Source: Ahaetulla prasina (Eukaryota; Chordata; Lepidosauria; Squamata; Colubridae). From it: a stretch of 64,000 nt of DNA. The position numbers and the translations under genes were made by a program. The notes beneath the pieces were generated by a model that did no database searches, was not told the DNA's origin, and worked only from the letters and a program-made list of their open reading frames with translations. How positions within the stretch are numbered: position 1 is the stretch's first letter; each line of letters starts with the position of its first letter. The stretch spans positions 67,983,211-68,047,210 of the forward strand of contig NC_080542.1 in NCBI RefSeq assembly GCF_028640845.1. Reading direction: 5' to 3'. Of this stretch, positions 53,554-64,000 are shown piece by piece.

Positions 53554-54103
53554 ATTGTAGATTAATTGCTACCTGATCTGCTATCAGCATATTAAACTGC
53601 CCTCATAATATGTTTATTGTCTCTTTAACGTTTTTATCTTCTGGATTAAGTATAAATAATTGTTTTTTCTTTTTTATTTCCTCTTCTAAATCTCTGTATT
53701 TCTTCTACTGTTTAAGTCTATTATTCATATATATTAAAATCCCCCTCATATATGCTTTACTTGCATCCCAAACCATTTCTATCAGTGTACCCTTATTCAT
53801 ATTCATAACAAAAAACTCTTTCATTTGTCTTACATTCCTTTACATTTTCTTCATATCTAAACAAATTTTCATTTAACCTCCAGGATCTTCTAATTCCCTT
53901 TTTCTTATCAAATTCCATCCATACTATGATCAGTCAAAGTTCTTGAACATATCTTCGTCTTCTTTACCCTGAAAAAAAATCAGTAGAAATTAGTATAAAA
54001 TCAATCTTAGAAAAGAATTGATGTCTATCAAAAAAACAAACAAACAAAAAACAGTAAAGTCTTTTTCTTCAGCATTCCATTCTCGCCAAATATCTCTCAG
54101 CTC

Positions 54104-54631
54104 CTAATCTTCCATCATATCAAAAAAAGCTTTAGGCAATTTTGCACGACTTGAAATATTTTGAAAAGTACTTTTTTTATCTTTTCCCATATCCAATACT
54201 CCATTCCAATCTCCCATTAATAAAAACAATTTATAATTCCACTGTATTATTTTGGTACGCAAAAATTTGTAAAAATTTATTTGCTGTTGATTAGGTGCAT
54301 ATACTCCAATTAGAAGTGTTCTCTTCCCCTCTATTAAAAGTTCAATTGCAATGTATCTTCCTTGAGCATCTGCCTCAACTAATTTAGCTATTAATTCTTT
54401 CTTTAGGTATAGAACTATACCATTCTTCTTCTCTGAGGCCGATGCAACAAAATGTGTACCTACTCTTGAATTTATCAAATATTTTTGATCTGATATTCTA
54501 ATATGTGTTTCCTGCAAGCAAATTACATCATTTTTAAATTGTTTCAAATAATGAAATATCTTTTTTCTTTTTTGTGGTAAATTTAGACCATTAATATTCC
54601 AAGTTAAGAATCTAGTTGCCGTTCTTGGCAC
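54104..54631 (-). pseudogene. L1 ORF2 endonuclease domain
   Basis: A 175-codon frame starting at ATG 54631: FLTWNINGLNLPQKRKKIFH, DVICLQETHIR (catalytic Glu in QET), GIVLYLKKELIAKLVEADAQ, RYIAIELLIEGKRTLLIGVY-APN (Tyr/Asn block), and FLLMGDWNGVLD (Asp/Asn of GDxN). These are the APE-type endonuclease signatures of L1 ORF2. The start overlaps the end of ORF1 by about 20 bases. The frame ends at 54104, short of the RT, by a stop. Confidence 0.88.
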
Positions 54632-55829
54632 CTTGAAGCTTTTGGAGCATCGGCTGGAAGTCTTCCTGCATTTTTCTCTTTCGCCTGGCTCCTCCCACAG
54701 CTTCTGTTGTAGTAATTTCTTGAGTTTTTGCTTGAGATTGTTGCATCTTTTCTTGTACTTTACATTTAATAGCTGCTCTGGTCAATCTTTGTTCTTTTGT
54801 ATCTCCCATTTTCCCATTAATTCTGGAATTTGCAGACTACCCAATGATTGCGATAAATCTTCTTCAGTAATTGCAGCTTCCGCTTGTGCTTGTATCTGCT
54901 TTTCTTCCTTCACAGACTTTTTTACCATCTCTGCTTCTCTTCTCCTCCTGACATCTGGTGATGGTGGGCTTCCAGCCTTTAAAACATTAGTATAGAAATC
55001 TCTTGCCTTCCAAACTGTATTAAAACGATATCTTTCTCCTGCGTAAAATAATATTAATTCAGTTGGAACATCCCATCTAAATTGTATCTGTCAATTTCTA
55101 AATTCATTCACCAGGAAAGTAAATTCTTTTCTGTTTCTTAACATTTTAGGAATGTTCTTTCAACACTAATAACTCTTGTTCTGCTATCTGGATTTTACTT
55201 TTGTAGAAGGCTTGTAAAATTTCATTTCTAATCCTCCTGGTTGTAAAATAAATCACAATGTCTCTTGGTAATTGTCTCTGTCTAGCAGCCCAGGAGTTAA
55301 CACGATAGATTTTATCAATTTGGAATAAAAGGTCTATTGTTGCTCCTTAATCAGTTGTGCGAAAGCCTCTGAAAAAAATCTCTTTTAAATTCTCTTGCTT
55401 ATTTTCTTTCAATCCTCTCACTCTCAGGGCAAACTCCATCGCTCTGTATTGTAACAAAACCACTTCATCATCTGCTCTGTCCACCTTGGTTTGAACCACC
55501 TCCATTTTATTTTCCAGATTCAAATTAGATTGATTAATTTCTTCCAACCTTTCATCCATCTGGATCATATTATTTACCATACCTTGAAATGCAGACACTA
55601 TAGCTTCTCTTATTTCTTTATTGCAAACTACTATCTCCTCTGCTATTTCGTTAAGTTTTTCTTCCATAATAGCAATTTGGAGTTTTAAAGCTTGCTCTAC
55701 TGATTCTTTTAAAAAATCCTTCAGAGATTCTTGTAAGGCTTCCAAATTTAATGCTTGTGGGTTAGCCGTATGAGCTGGAGAACCTCCAGCACTTTTAGAA
55801 ACTCCAGGCTTTAATTGCTTAGAGGCCAT
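54612..55829 (-). pseudogene. L1 ORF1 (RNA-binding chaperone) remnant
   Basis: The N-terminal frame (55829-55347, 160 codons) starts MASKQLKPGVSKSAGG and has a long coiled coil (LQESLKDFLKESVEQALKLQ, IAEEIVVCNKEIREAIV, LEEINQSNLNLENKMEV), then LRVRGLKE, the start of the RRM-like domain. A stop at 55347 and later frameshifts cut it. RINSWAARQRQLPRDIVIYF-type and WKARDFYTN-like pieces continue to about 55000, and the final frame (54809-54612) ends in a basic KxQGAKNGN tail. Confidence 0.82.
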
Positions 55830-56493
55830 CTTTCTTTAAGTATACTTAGATATCTCCAATAAATCCAATTCTCCTTGCTTCTTCAAAAACACAGTAATTG
55901 AATTAAATAAGTCAGTTCTGTTGTCTATAAGGCTTTCAGTTTCCACTTTTAAGACTCTCCACTTCAATATAAAATCCAGCAGCCATAAACAGTGTTGAGA
56001 GCGCAAACAGCTTTAACAAGCAGTTCCTTAACTTTCACTTTCATGCTGTATTAAATTACAGGCGCCATTTCCTTTGTTCTTCTTAAGTTGATTCAGAAGG
56101 AAACAATGTAGAAACGAAGTTAAGGTTTGATACTTGCAGTTACAATTGCCAGCGCTCCTGTTTTTGCTCCGTCTGCATTGAGATCAAGTTAAAGCTAATA
56201 TTAAACACAGAAGTGGCCACGGCATCTTGTTCTGCTTAAGCAGAAGCACCCCAGATCCGGAGCTCCATCAGGCTTCTAGGGAGCTCACACCCTTCAAGCC
56301 CCTGGCTTTATTCCAGGGGCTTTCGGGGAGCTCTACCCTCACCTGACTGCTCTCCTTTCCCTCTTCTCCCATGGGAAAGGTTTCCAAACCATCAGACAGC
56401 TGATTTGCGCTGTCCAAGTGGTTTTTAATATGATCACGGGGCTGGCAATCCGAAGGATCATCTTCAATGCCAACGGCACCACCGGAAGTCCTC

Positions 56494-56511
56494 CATTTAG
56501 CCTTCACTTTG
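56494..56511. repeat. L1 target-site duplication, copy 2
   Basis: Identical to 47142-47159 over 18 bases. It marks the 5' side of the L1 insertion. Confidence 0.93.
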
Positions 56512-56740
56512 GCCAGGCCTAATGCATTACCTTCAGCCTGAGATTGTATTTTATATATAAAATATATTCTATATATAAATTAGCTTCTTGCCAACATGGT
56601 TCTGCCAATGGCAGCCTTTGTGAAATGCTCTTTGATAGTTACTGTTTTTTATCATTTTCTGTGATTCACTATGGATTTCATATTCAAGAGACCAGCTACT
56701 AAGGATCAAGCAATGTTCCTTTAATGGTCAGCTTTCTGTG
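56512..56740. other. Short intergenic spacer
   Basis: AT-rich with ATATAT runs. Nothing recognised. Confidence 0.45.
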
Positions 56741-58326
56741 ACTACACTCCCCCCTGACTTTGCAAATGCAGAAGATATTCTAATACAGGAAGAAGCAACT
56801 TCCTCTGAACAATGGGTAAACAAAGCAAATGGAGGAGACACCAGAGGAGAAGAAAGGATAAGCGAGCAGGAATTTTGAATAGACTACAGAAAAGTGGGAT
56901 AAAATGCCCTCTCCCTTCACTCTTTCTGACTAATTTATGTTCACTTGCTAAAAAGATGGAAGAAATACTTCTTTTAAATAGATGCAAGTCTGATTTTTAC
57001 AACGCAGCAGCTCTCTGCTTCACTGAAACCTGGCTAAATGAGTCAATTGATGATAGCAGCTTGTATATCCCAGGGTTTCAGATACAAAGAGCAGACCAAA
57101 TTGCAGAAACATCAGGTAAAAAGAAGGGAGGGGGCCTATGTTTATATATCAATAGCTGCTGGTGCCAAAATATAACTATACTAAAGAAATTCTGTGATGT
57201 GGACTTAGAGACATTAATTATCAATTGCAAACTATTTTATTCTCCACAACAGTTCTCCTCATTTCTCCTAATTGCTATGTATGCTTGTCCACAAGTTTGT
57301 GTAAACAATGCATTATGAACTCTAGCTGACCAGATTATGTGGGCTGAAGTTAAATACCCAGATTCACTACTCATTGTGTTAGGAGATTTAAACAGTTCTA
57401 ACTTAAGGAAAGAACTACCAAAATATTTTCAGCATGTCAATTGTCTCACTAGAGGCAATAATACTTCAGACCATTGCTACACAACACTAAAAGATGCTTC
57501 CTAACAGACAGGAAGCAGCAGATGAAGCTAGAAAAAACACATCAGATATCTGTACAATTAGCACAGGAGCCGCCCAGGACTGTGTGCTCTCTCTCCACTT
57601 CTCTTCTCTCTCTACACCAATGCCTGCATCTCAAAAGATCCTCTGTTAAAGTACTGAAGTTTGCAGATGATACAACAGTGATTGGTCTCATTCAAGACAA
57701 TGATGGATCTGCGTACAGATGGGGGGTTGTTCCAGTTGTGGTGCAACTGGAACAATCTTGAACTAAACACACTCAAAACCATAGAAATGGTGGTAGATTT
57801 TAAGAGAAACCCTCTTATACTACCACATCTTACAATACTAGACAACACAGTATCAACAGTAGAAACCTTCAAGTTTCTAGGTTCTATCATATCTCAAGAG
57901 TTAAAATGAACACCTAACATCAAAAACAAAATCAAAAAAGCACAACACAGAATGTTCTTTCTGTGCCAACTCAGGAAGCTCAATCTACCCAAGGAGCTGC
58001 TGATTCAGTTCGAAAGAGGAATTATTGAGTCTGTCGTCTGCACCTCTATAACAGTATGTTTTGGCTCTGCAACCAAACAAGACAGACACAGACTTCAACG
58101 GATAATTAGAACTGCAGGAAAAAAACACAATTGCTACCAGCTTGCCTTCCATTAAGGACCTGTATACTGTATGAGTCAAAAAGAGGTCTGTGAAAATATA
58201 TCAGACCCCTCACATCCTGGATATAGATTGTTTGAACTTCTACTTTCAAAACGACGCTATAATGCACTGCACACTGGAACAACTAGACACAAGGACAATT
58301 TTTGCCCGAATACTGCTAAACAGCTA
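56741..58326 (+). mobile_element. Microsatellite-type LINE with endonuclease, first part
   Basis: The only copy here with an endonuclease domain. Frame 56812-57318: PLPSLFLTNLCSLAKKMEEI, AALCFTETWLNESIDDSSLY, IPGFQIQRADQIAE, GKKKGGGLCLYINSCWCQN, LINCKLFYSPQQFSSFLL; then LIVLGDLNSSNL and SDHCYTTLK (57370-57490). An internal deletion removes the RT fingers and palm. The sequence resumes at KVLKFADDTTVIGLIQDNDG (motif C, 57650-57710) and the C-terminal module EMVVDFKRNPLILPHLTI, RQLRKLNLPKELLI, IESVVCTSITVCFGSATK and LLLSKRRYNALHTGTTRHK. The 3' end continues at 60130 after a TA-flanked insertion. Confidence 0.85.
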
Positions 58327-60129
58327 CCTTGTTTTCCCAAAAATAAGACTGGGACTTATTTTCTTTTGCCCCCCTGAAATAAATGCTTGGCCTTATTTTC
58401 AGGGAGGTCTTTTTTTTTTTTGAGGTGCAGGAGGCGGTGAGCGCAATCACCTTATGGCTGCTCAACCCCTTAACCATGGCCTGCGGATCAGCTGATCCAG
58501 CAAGGGCCAGAGGTTCTGTCTCTCCAGTGCCTGGAGATGTTTCTGGCACACTCTTGCCAGCCCTAGCTCTGTTTACCTGGGACTGGGGGAAGAGGGACTG
58601 GTGCTGGAGCTCCGAGCTGTGGCCAGTGTGGGCTCCGTCTGCACAGCCATGAAGCAGGATTGGCATGGCTGGTTCTTTCCCGCAGCAGTGGCAGCAGATT
58701 ATGTCAGAGCCGCTACCACTGCTGCTGCTGACCAAAATCAGCAGGGTAGATTAGGTGAGCCAGACGCACTACAGCTGCCTGGGAGGAAAAGAGGGAGAGG
58801 AGGGGCTGTAAGAGAGCCCATTTCTCATATTCTTCTCCTCCCAGGCAGCAGTGGTGCATTCAGCTCACTGAATCTGGCCTGCTGATCTTGGCTAGCAAGG
58901 GGGAGAGAAAGAAAGAGAGAGAGAGAGCTGAATGAATGATTGAGTGTGTGTGCCTGTCAGTTGGCTTCCAGCACCAGAGAGGGCAGGGAAGGGAAGCAGC
59001 CAGGCTACTGTTGCCTTTCATTGTGGTGCATGGAGCAAGACAGGGCTCCTCTTGCTGTCTCTTCTTCCTCCCTCACTGGGCATGGCAGGGCTTTGTGCCC
59101 CTTGCTTAGCCACTGACCCCCCCTTATCAAGGGGGGGTGGCAGTTGGGGTGGCAAGGAGGAGAAGCAAGATGCATGGAACAAAATGGGGCTCTTTTGCCT
59201 TCTCTTCTGCCTCCCTTGCTGGCAGGGCTTCCTGCCCCACAGCAAGATTTGTTGTGTTGTTGCATGCACGAACGGCAGCACTGCCATTAGATTCAACCTA
59301 TCACTGCAGCCGTGAGTACAGGATACCAGCTGTGCTGATATGATGAAGTTTGTGGTGGTGCTGCCATTCATCCATGCAGTGACACAACAAGCCTTGCTGA
59401 GTCCTGCTCCAAGAGGCTGCAGTGGCATGACGAGTCTCACAAAGACTCATTTCCGGCAGAGTTTGGGGGAGAGAAAGACTTGTACTGCTTCTGCTGCTTT
59501 CATTGCATGCAGCCAAAAGTTTTCAATCCATACTCACACATCATATATAGGCTCCCCCCAAGTGGGGTGGGGGTGGGTAGGCCATCGGAGGAGCCCCATG
59601 CAGTCCCTGCCTGCTTCAGCTTTGCCTTTTCTAGGGTGACTGGAGCTAGAATGGTGCTGTCCTAAAGCCTCCTCACTGCTTGGTTTGGGTTGGATGGTGC
59701 CTGGCAGGCCCAGGTGTGGTGGTGGGGGCAGGCGGGTGGAGCGGAAAAGAGAAACAGTGCAGAGGAAATCTTTCAAATTGTGGTCGCCATCTGTTCCATA
59801 GCCATAAGGTGACCTGCAGAGGGCACCTCGGCTGCAAGGTTGCCTGGTGCCATGGGCAGGGCTGGAGCTAGCAAGAGTGCACTGGAAATATCTCCAGGCA
59901 CCTGGAGAGACAGAACCCCTGGCCCTCACTGGATCAGCTGGTTCGTGGGCCATGGTTAAAGGGCCAAGCGGCCATGAGATGACCAGGGAAGGGAAGGGCT
60001 ACCTCCTGTGCTGACCATGCCTGCCACTTCATTAGGGCTTATTTTTGGGGTAGGGGTATATTACTCCCACCCCAAAAAATTGACCTAGGCCTTACTTTTT
60101 GAATAGGTCATATTTTTGGGGAAACATGG
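58327..60129. mobile_element. Non-autonomous TA-flanked element with GC-rich core (1.8 kb)
   Basis: Flanked by TA (58325-58326, 60130-60131). Left end CCTTGTTTTCCCAAAAATAAGAC; right end is the imperfect complement (ATATTTTTGGGGAAACATGG), shown here in short form. Inside, GCC/GTG-rich inverted blocks at 58470-58730 and 59850-59960 share CTGATCCAG, CCAGTGCCTGGAGA and CCATGGCCTGCGG-like pieces in opposite orientation. Open frames here have no family motif. It is the most GC-rich segment in the window. A mariner-type mobiliser is inferred from TA and CC..GG ends. Confidence 0.72.
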
Positions 60130-60425
60130 TAATTCCTATAACACTGTTGAACTATTTACTAAGACTGTATTACTATTCTTCTCATCTTTCTTATTACCTA
60201 TCTCCTCCCATTTATGACTATAACTTTGTTGCCTGTATCTTTACGATTTATATTGTTTTATTTGGTTTCCAAGTATGATTTGATTGCTTATTTAATATCC
60301 TATGACTATTACTAAGTGTTGTATCTTATGATTCTTTATGAATGTATTTTTTATACATACTGAGAGCATATGCACCAAAGACAAATTCCTTGTGTGTCCA
60401 ATCACACTTGGCCAATAAAGAATTC
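60130..60425 (+). mobile_element. Microsatellite-type LINE, 3' end after insertion
   Basis: Continues the LINE at 56741-58326: an ACTGTTGAACTATTTACTAA segment, TTATGACTATAACTTTGTTG, and the 3' end CAATCACACTTGGCCAATAA at 60400-60418. Unlike other copies, the (ATTCT)n array is almost absent: ATTCTTTTCTATAAATAATTCTATT only, seen as two short pieces. Confidence 0.82.
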
Positions 60426-63400
60426 TTTTCTATAAATAATTCTATTTTATATAATATACAAATCTTTGCTGTATCTTTTATTCTCTGATGTTGCATGTTT
60501 CAGTACCTCTGTCTGTTTTATTTCTCATACTTATGACTTATATACCCTTGCTTACAATTATGTAGTTATTGTTTCATATTTAATGTTTACTTTTTATTTA
60601 TATCTATATATTTAGGTATATACTATATATTTCTGAATATACATATCTGATGTACATTTAGTTTTCTGACTCATAACATCATAATGAATATTAACGTAAG
60701 GTTCAATCCATGTGAATAAAGATATCTGTGTCCAACAAAATTGTAAATGTGAGTTTTCCTGACAAAGCATGGCTTTTGATTCTCCCTTCTATGTTGTTCT
60801 AGTGAAACTTTATAATATTCCATGGACTGACATCTTGTTTCTGTGACATAATAATAAGGCCATACTTCAAGGACTGTCTTATGCTGTGAAGAATTTGTAC
60901 TTCCTTACTGTAAAGAGTAAACTGATGCCATAAAAATACTAATGTACTATTTATTAGATATTAATTTTCATTGCCTTCTCTGCTCTCTAGATTTGAAACA
61001 AACTTAATACAACACAGTATTAATTGTCATATTTTTAGAAAGTCTAAGTTGCTCCCATCATTTTACATACAACTATCTCTTTAATAAACCCTAAAATAGA
61101 ATCACACTTATTATCTCATTTCTTTTCTTTTGCTGGCATAAAAGGAATCTGGGAGAAAAATGGCTTTATATGAGCAGCAACTCATATTTGTATGTTTACA
61201 CCAGCACTTTGTGAACTGAAATGAGAAAGGGGTGTGAGAGAAGAGATCTCTTAGAAAGAGAAGGAAGAAGAAATACAAAGGCAATTAAAGAAGCACAAGT
61301 GATAATAAAAGGTTTTCTGTGACTTCAAGTGCCTTTTGGCTTCTGACAAAGGGGTTTATGGCTTTAGGGAGCTTTGTCTATATTGATATAGGGAAAATGA
61401 AATTTGTTCAACCAATCATAGTGAATAAAACAATACTGTATTGCCTCTATATTGTACGAGACATGTCTTCTACACTTTTACACCACATTGTTTATAGATT
61501 GTGAAACCACTGGCTTTTAAGATAATGCTTTCCTTTCCAATCCCACTTCACCTTGGGGACAAGGAATGTGAGAGGAAAAAATAATAAAAAAACGTAAAGA
61601 TTCTGGCAATTTTATCCGAGCAGAATTAGCCACAGCTGGCCTACACCTGCATATTCAAAACTCTGTGAACCCCAGATAGAATAGCAATTTTAAAAGGATG
61701 TTTGGAACAAAAGAAACCAAGAAACAAACTTCTGTTTTGCTTTGAGGTGGCTGTTTATTATAGAGGAAGAAAAAAAGCCCGGGCTCATCTGTGGCATTTT
61801 CTTTTGTTAAAATGGACAGTACTTGCTCCTTGTAGTAATCAATAGAAATCTTTTCTTCTGATATGTTTCAAGCATTGCAGTATAGGCAGTGGATAAAAAT
61901 AGCTTTAGATTAGAAATAATTTCCTTCCTAAAGAAATACTTTACACGTGTTTTATTTTAACTGCCACTTTGAACTTGCAGAAAAATTTATGTGGTGCACC
62001 CTTATAGGGCTACACAACTCCAAGTGAAAAGCAAGTCTATGCCTTCATTTCCTTCATGCTGTTCTCTATGTTTAATCATGTTCTCTATGTTTAATCAGAC
62101 TTGTGCATGGAAGAATATTTTCCATGTTCATTTCTAAATTTTACAGTGCCTATTAGTCTGTGTTTGCCAATCATTTGTATATGTGGATTAGGATAATAAA
62201 TAATAAAAACACTTCAGAGTTTAGTTTGTCTGCTGTGAATATGCCAGATCATTGCACAATAAGAATCGGGATATTTTCAATATTGATTTGTAATTTCCTA
62301 AAATATTGAGTAATGTTTTCCCCAAATTTCTCAGTAAGTAATATCTTTTTACATGGTAAAAACTGGCATTAACTTCCCAAGTGTTTAGTTTGGATTAGAA
62401 TCGCCAAGTATAGAAAATGGAAAAATATTCAGAAAAAATCTTACATTTACTCAAAATTTAAACCTTGCTTCTGACACCGTCATCTAATTGCTTTTTTTTA
62501 AAAGAATAACTGATGTCCATGTCTCTTTCTCGCTTTGCCTTGTTTTTTCTTCTCCCATTTCCTGGCAATAAGAAACAAATTTTTATAAAATTTGGCATCC
62601 TCAAGAACTGAAGATCAATTAGACTTTTCTGGAAATACCAGGGAATGGGAGATCAAAAAAATCAGAAAACAATGGAAGTTGGAAAGAATCTGAATGCCTT
62701 CCTTCCTTGTCTCTTTTTCCCTCTGCCTCCATTATCAAGACTGGCTATTGAATTAACTCTCACTGAGGCAAGCTAGGTATATGAGAAAAGGCCGGTAAGG
62801 TGCCTCTCTTTTCCATCTTAACAAGAAAATCAGAAAAGAACTGAGTGAATTTAAAATTTATCTTGTTTTTATGGTGAGCATTAAGATTCAGAGTACACAT
62901 TGGGAGCCATGATGTTATAAAGCAGGGTAGGTTATCTCTTATAATAACATTTTTATTTTAAAAATCAGCAAGAAAAGTACAAATCCATACTTTTTTGTGT
63001 AAGGTAACAGAGCACAAAAACCAATTTTTCACCTCAAAATTATTATTTTTCCATTTAATTTAAAGTGTTTAGATTTTCTTTATGGAATTATTTTTATTTT
63101 TTTTTTAAATTGTAATAGCAAAATACAAACTCTTACAGCACCAGAGGAAAAAATACATAAATGGTGATTATAATTTAAAAAGCAGACATATTTTGGCAAT
63201 TAAAAATGACAAAAATAAAATGAACAAAAAAAGAGTAAAGTCAGGATAACACCTATCAACAGTTATATAAATTTAGTTCAATATTTAAATTTTGCATTAA
63301 ATGTCCCATATTCAGTAGAAACATATTATTCCATCTTCTCATTTTTATGACAGAAACGCTTGTCAAAGGCTTATATCCTAAATTCATTTCTTAAAGTCAA

Positions 63401-64000
63401 GAAAAAAAGTTTCTTTCAGTTTATTTAGAATTATCCTCTTTTTAGCATACTAGGCTTTACAAAATCAAAGCAATTAATGAAAAAATAAATTTCATATTTT
63501 ATTAATATATTCTACATGACATCAAGGTCTTTAACAATAATATTTATTCTCAAAAGGAAGAAATTGTGGAGTGAAAACCTTTAATCAACAGGAATGTTGG
63601 AAAATATTCAGCTGGGGAATTGCAAGACTCTCTGTTCCGCATGAACAAAAAAGAAAAATTAGTTGTGATCCTAGTGATGTTTTCAGAACAGACCAGTGTG
63701 CATTCGTCTGAATGCTTTGCAAAAAAACCCCAAAACCACTCAATGTTGATTTGAGAGGACGTCCAGCTGTCAAGTCATCTTTCTTTAATTTATATGTGGC
63801 CTTCCTAAAAGCTAAGGTGGCAACCACAAGTGGTTCATTGAATAACCTTGTTCCTGTTTATATTCTATGATTTCAGACTACAGCTATTCTTCCAGGTGAG
63901 AAGGCAATATTTTCAGGAAACGCAAGGAAGGAAATAGACTGTCACTGAAATACAATACCTTGAGGATTACATTAAAATATGCTATTGCAATCAATTAGTA
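60426..64000. other. AT-rich stretch, no recognised features
   Basis: About 3.6 kb without transposon ends, family-specific frames or RNA genes. A poly(T)/A-rich patch at 63090-63240 might be a worn LINE end, but I cannot show it. The small frame at 63585-63827 has no known motif. Confidence 0.4.

Larger units (their letters stand above)
47160..56493 (-). mobile_element. L1 LINE insertion, interrupted and duplicated
   Basis: A single minus-strand L1 insertion defined by an 18-bp duplication. From 5' to 3': 5' UTR (56493-55830, with a GC-richer part), ORF1 (from 55829), ORF2 endonuclease (from 54631), RT (about 53550-51480), C-terminal domain (51480-50690, then 47690-47369), and a 3' UTR with a C-rich plus strand (47190-47275). 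A PLE pair (47640-50692) replaces part of the ORF2 C-terminus, with loss of roughly 250 bases. Two tandem duplications (51501-53483 and 50687-51002) lie in ORF2. The presence of the 5' UTR suggests a full-length arrival. Stops and frameshifts make it inactive now. The 3' end lacks an obvious long poly(A). Confidence 0.9.

Noticed and set aside
58316..59953. Several open frames of 90-140 codons on both strands
   Set aside because: All lie inside the GC-rich TA-flanked element, where stop codons are rarer. No motif or codon pattern supports a gene.

Overview
The window is non-coding, AT-rich vertebrate DNA packed with transposable elements. I find no host protein-coding exon, tRNA or rRNA that I can support. 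Three signals point to a squamate reptile, most likely a snake: a complete tRNA-headed Sauria-type SINE with a Bov-B-like tail (10093-10441); many copies of one LINE family whose 3' ends run straight into (AATAG)n/(ATTCT)n microsatellites, a trait described for snake CR1/L3-type LINEs; and co-occurring CR1, L2, L1, Penelope-like, Ty3/gypsy, Tc1 and hAT elements.

Layout. 1-13.2 kb: LINE 3' ends, a CR1 copy split by a 771-bp hAT-type element, an old Penelope-like element (PLE), the Sauria SINE, a TA-flanked element holding a solo LTR, a head-to-head PLE terminal palindrome, and an (ATTCT)n-tailed LINE. 13.6-26.0 kb: one decayed Ty3/gypsy element on the minus strand, cut by four insertions: a hAT element in the integrase region, an (AATAG)n-tailed LINE that itself holds an L2-type LINE, a solo LTR in gag, and a jockey-group LINE in gag. 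26-43 kb: mostly unannotated AT-rich sequence with a PLE end, two Tc1 remnants, several MITEs with clear target duplications, two CR1 3' ends and SINE-like pieces. 43-46.2 kb: a jockey-group LINE followed by a young-looking PLE and a PLE palindrome. 47.16-56.49 kb: one L1 insertion on the minus strand, bounded by an 18-bp target duplication, interrupted by a head-to-head PLE pair and carrying two internal tandem duplications. 56.7-60.4 kb: another copy of the (ATTCT)-type LINE split by a 1.8-kb GC-rich TA-flanked element. 60.4-64 kb: AT-rich sequence without recognisable features.

The most striking signals are hammerhead-ribozyme-like motifs in the terminal repeats of two different PLE lineages (best copies 46084-46117 and 11881-11914), the insertion order readable from the nested gypsy and L1 loci, and an exon-like coiled-coil segment inside the hAT-type element at 2014-2784. 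Every protein-coding trace seen is a transposon remnant with stops or frameshifts. Family names rest on reading motifs by eye. Boundaries are firm where a target-site duplication is stated and approximate elsewhere.
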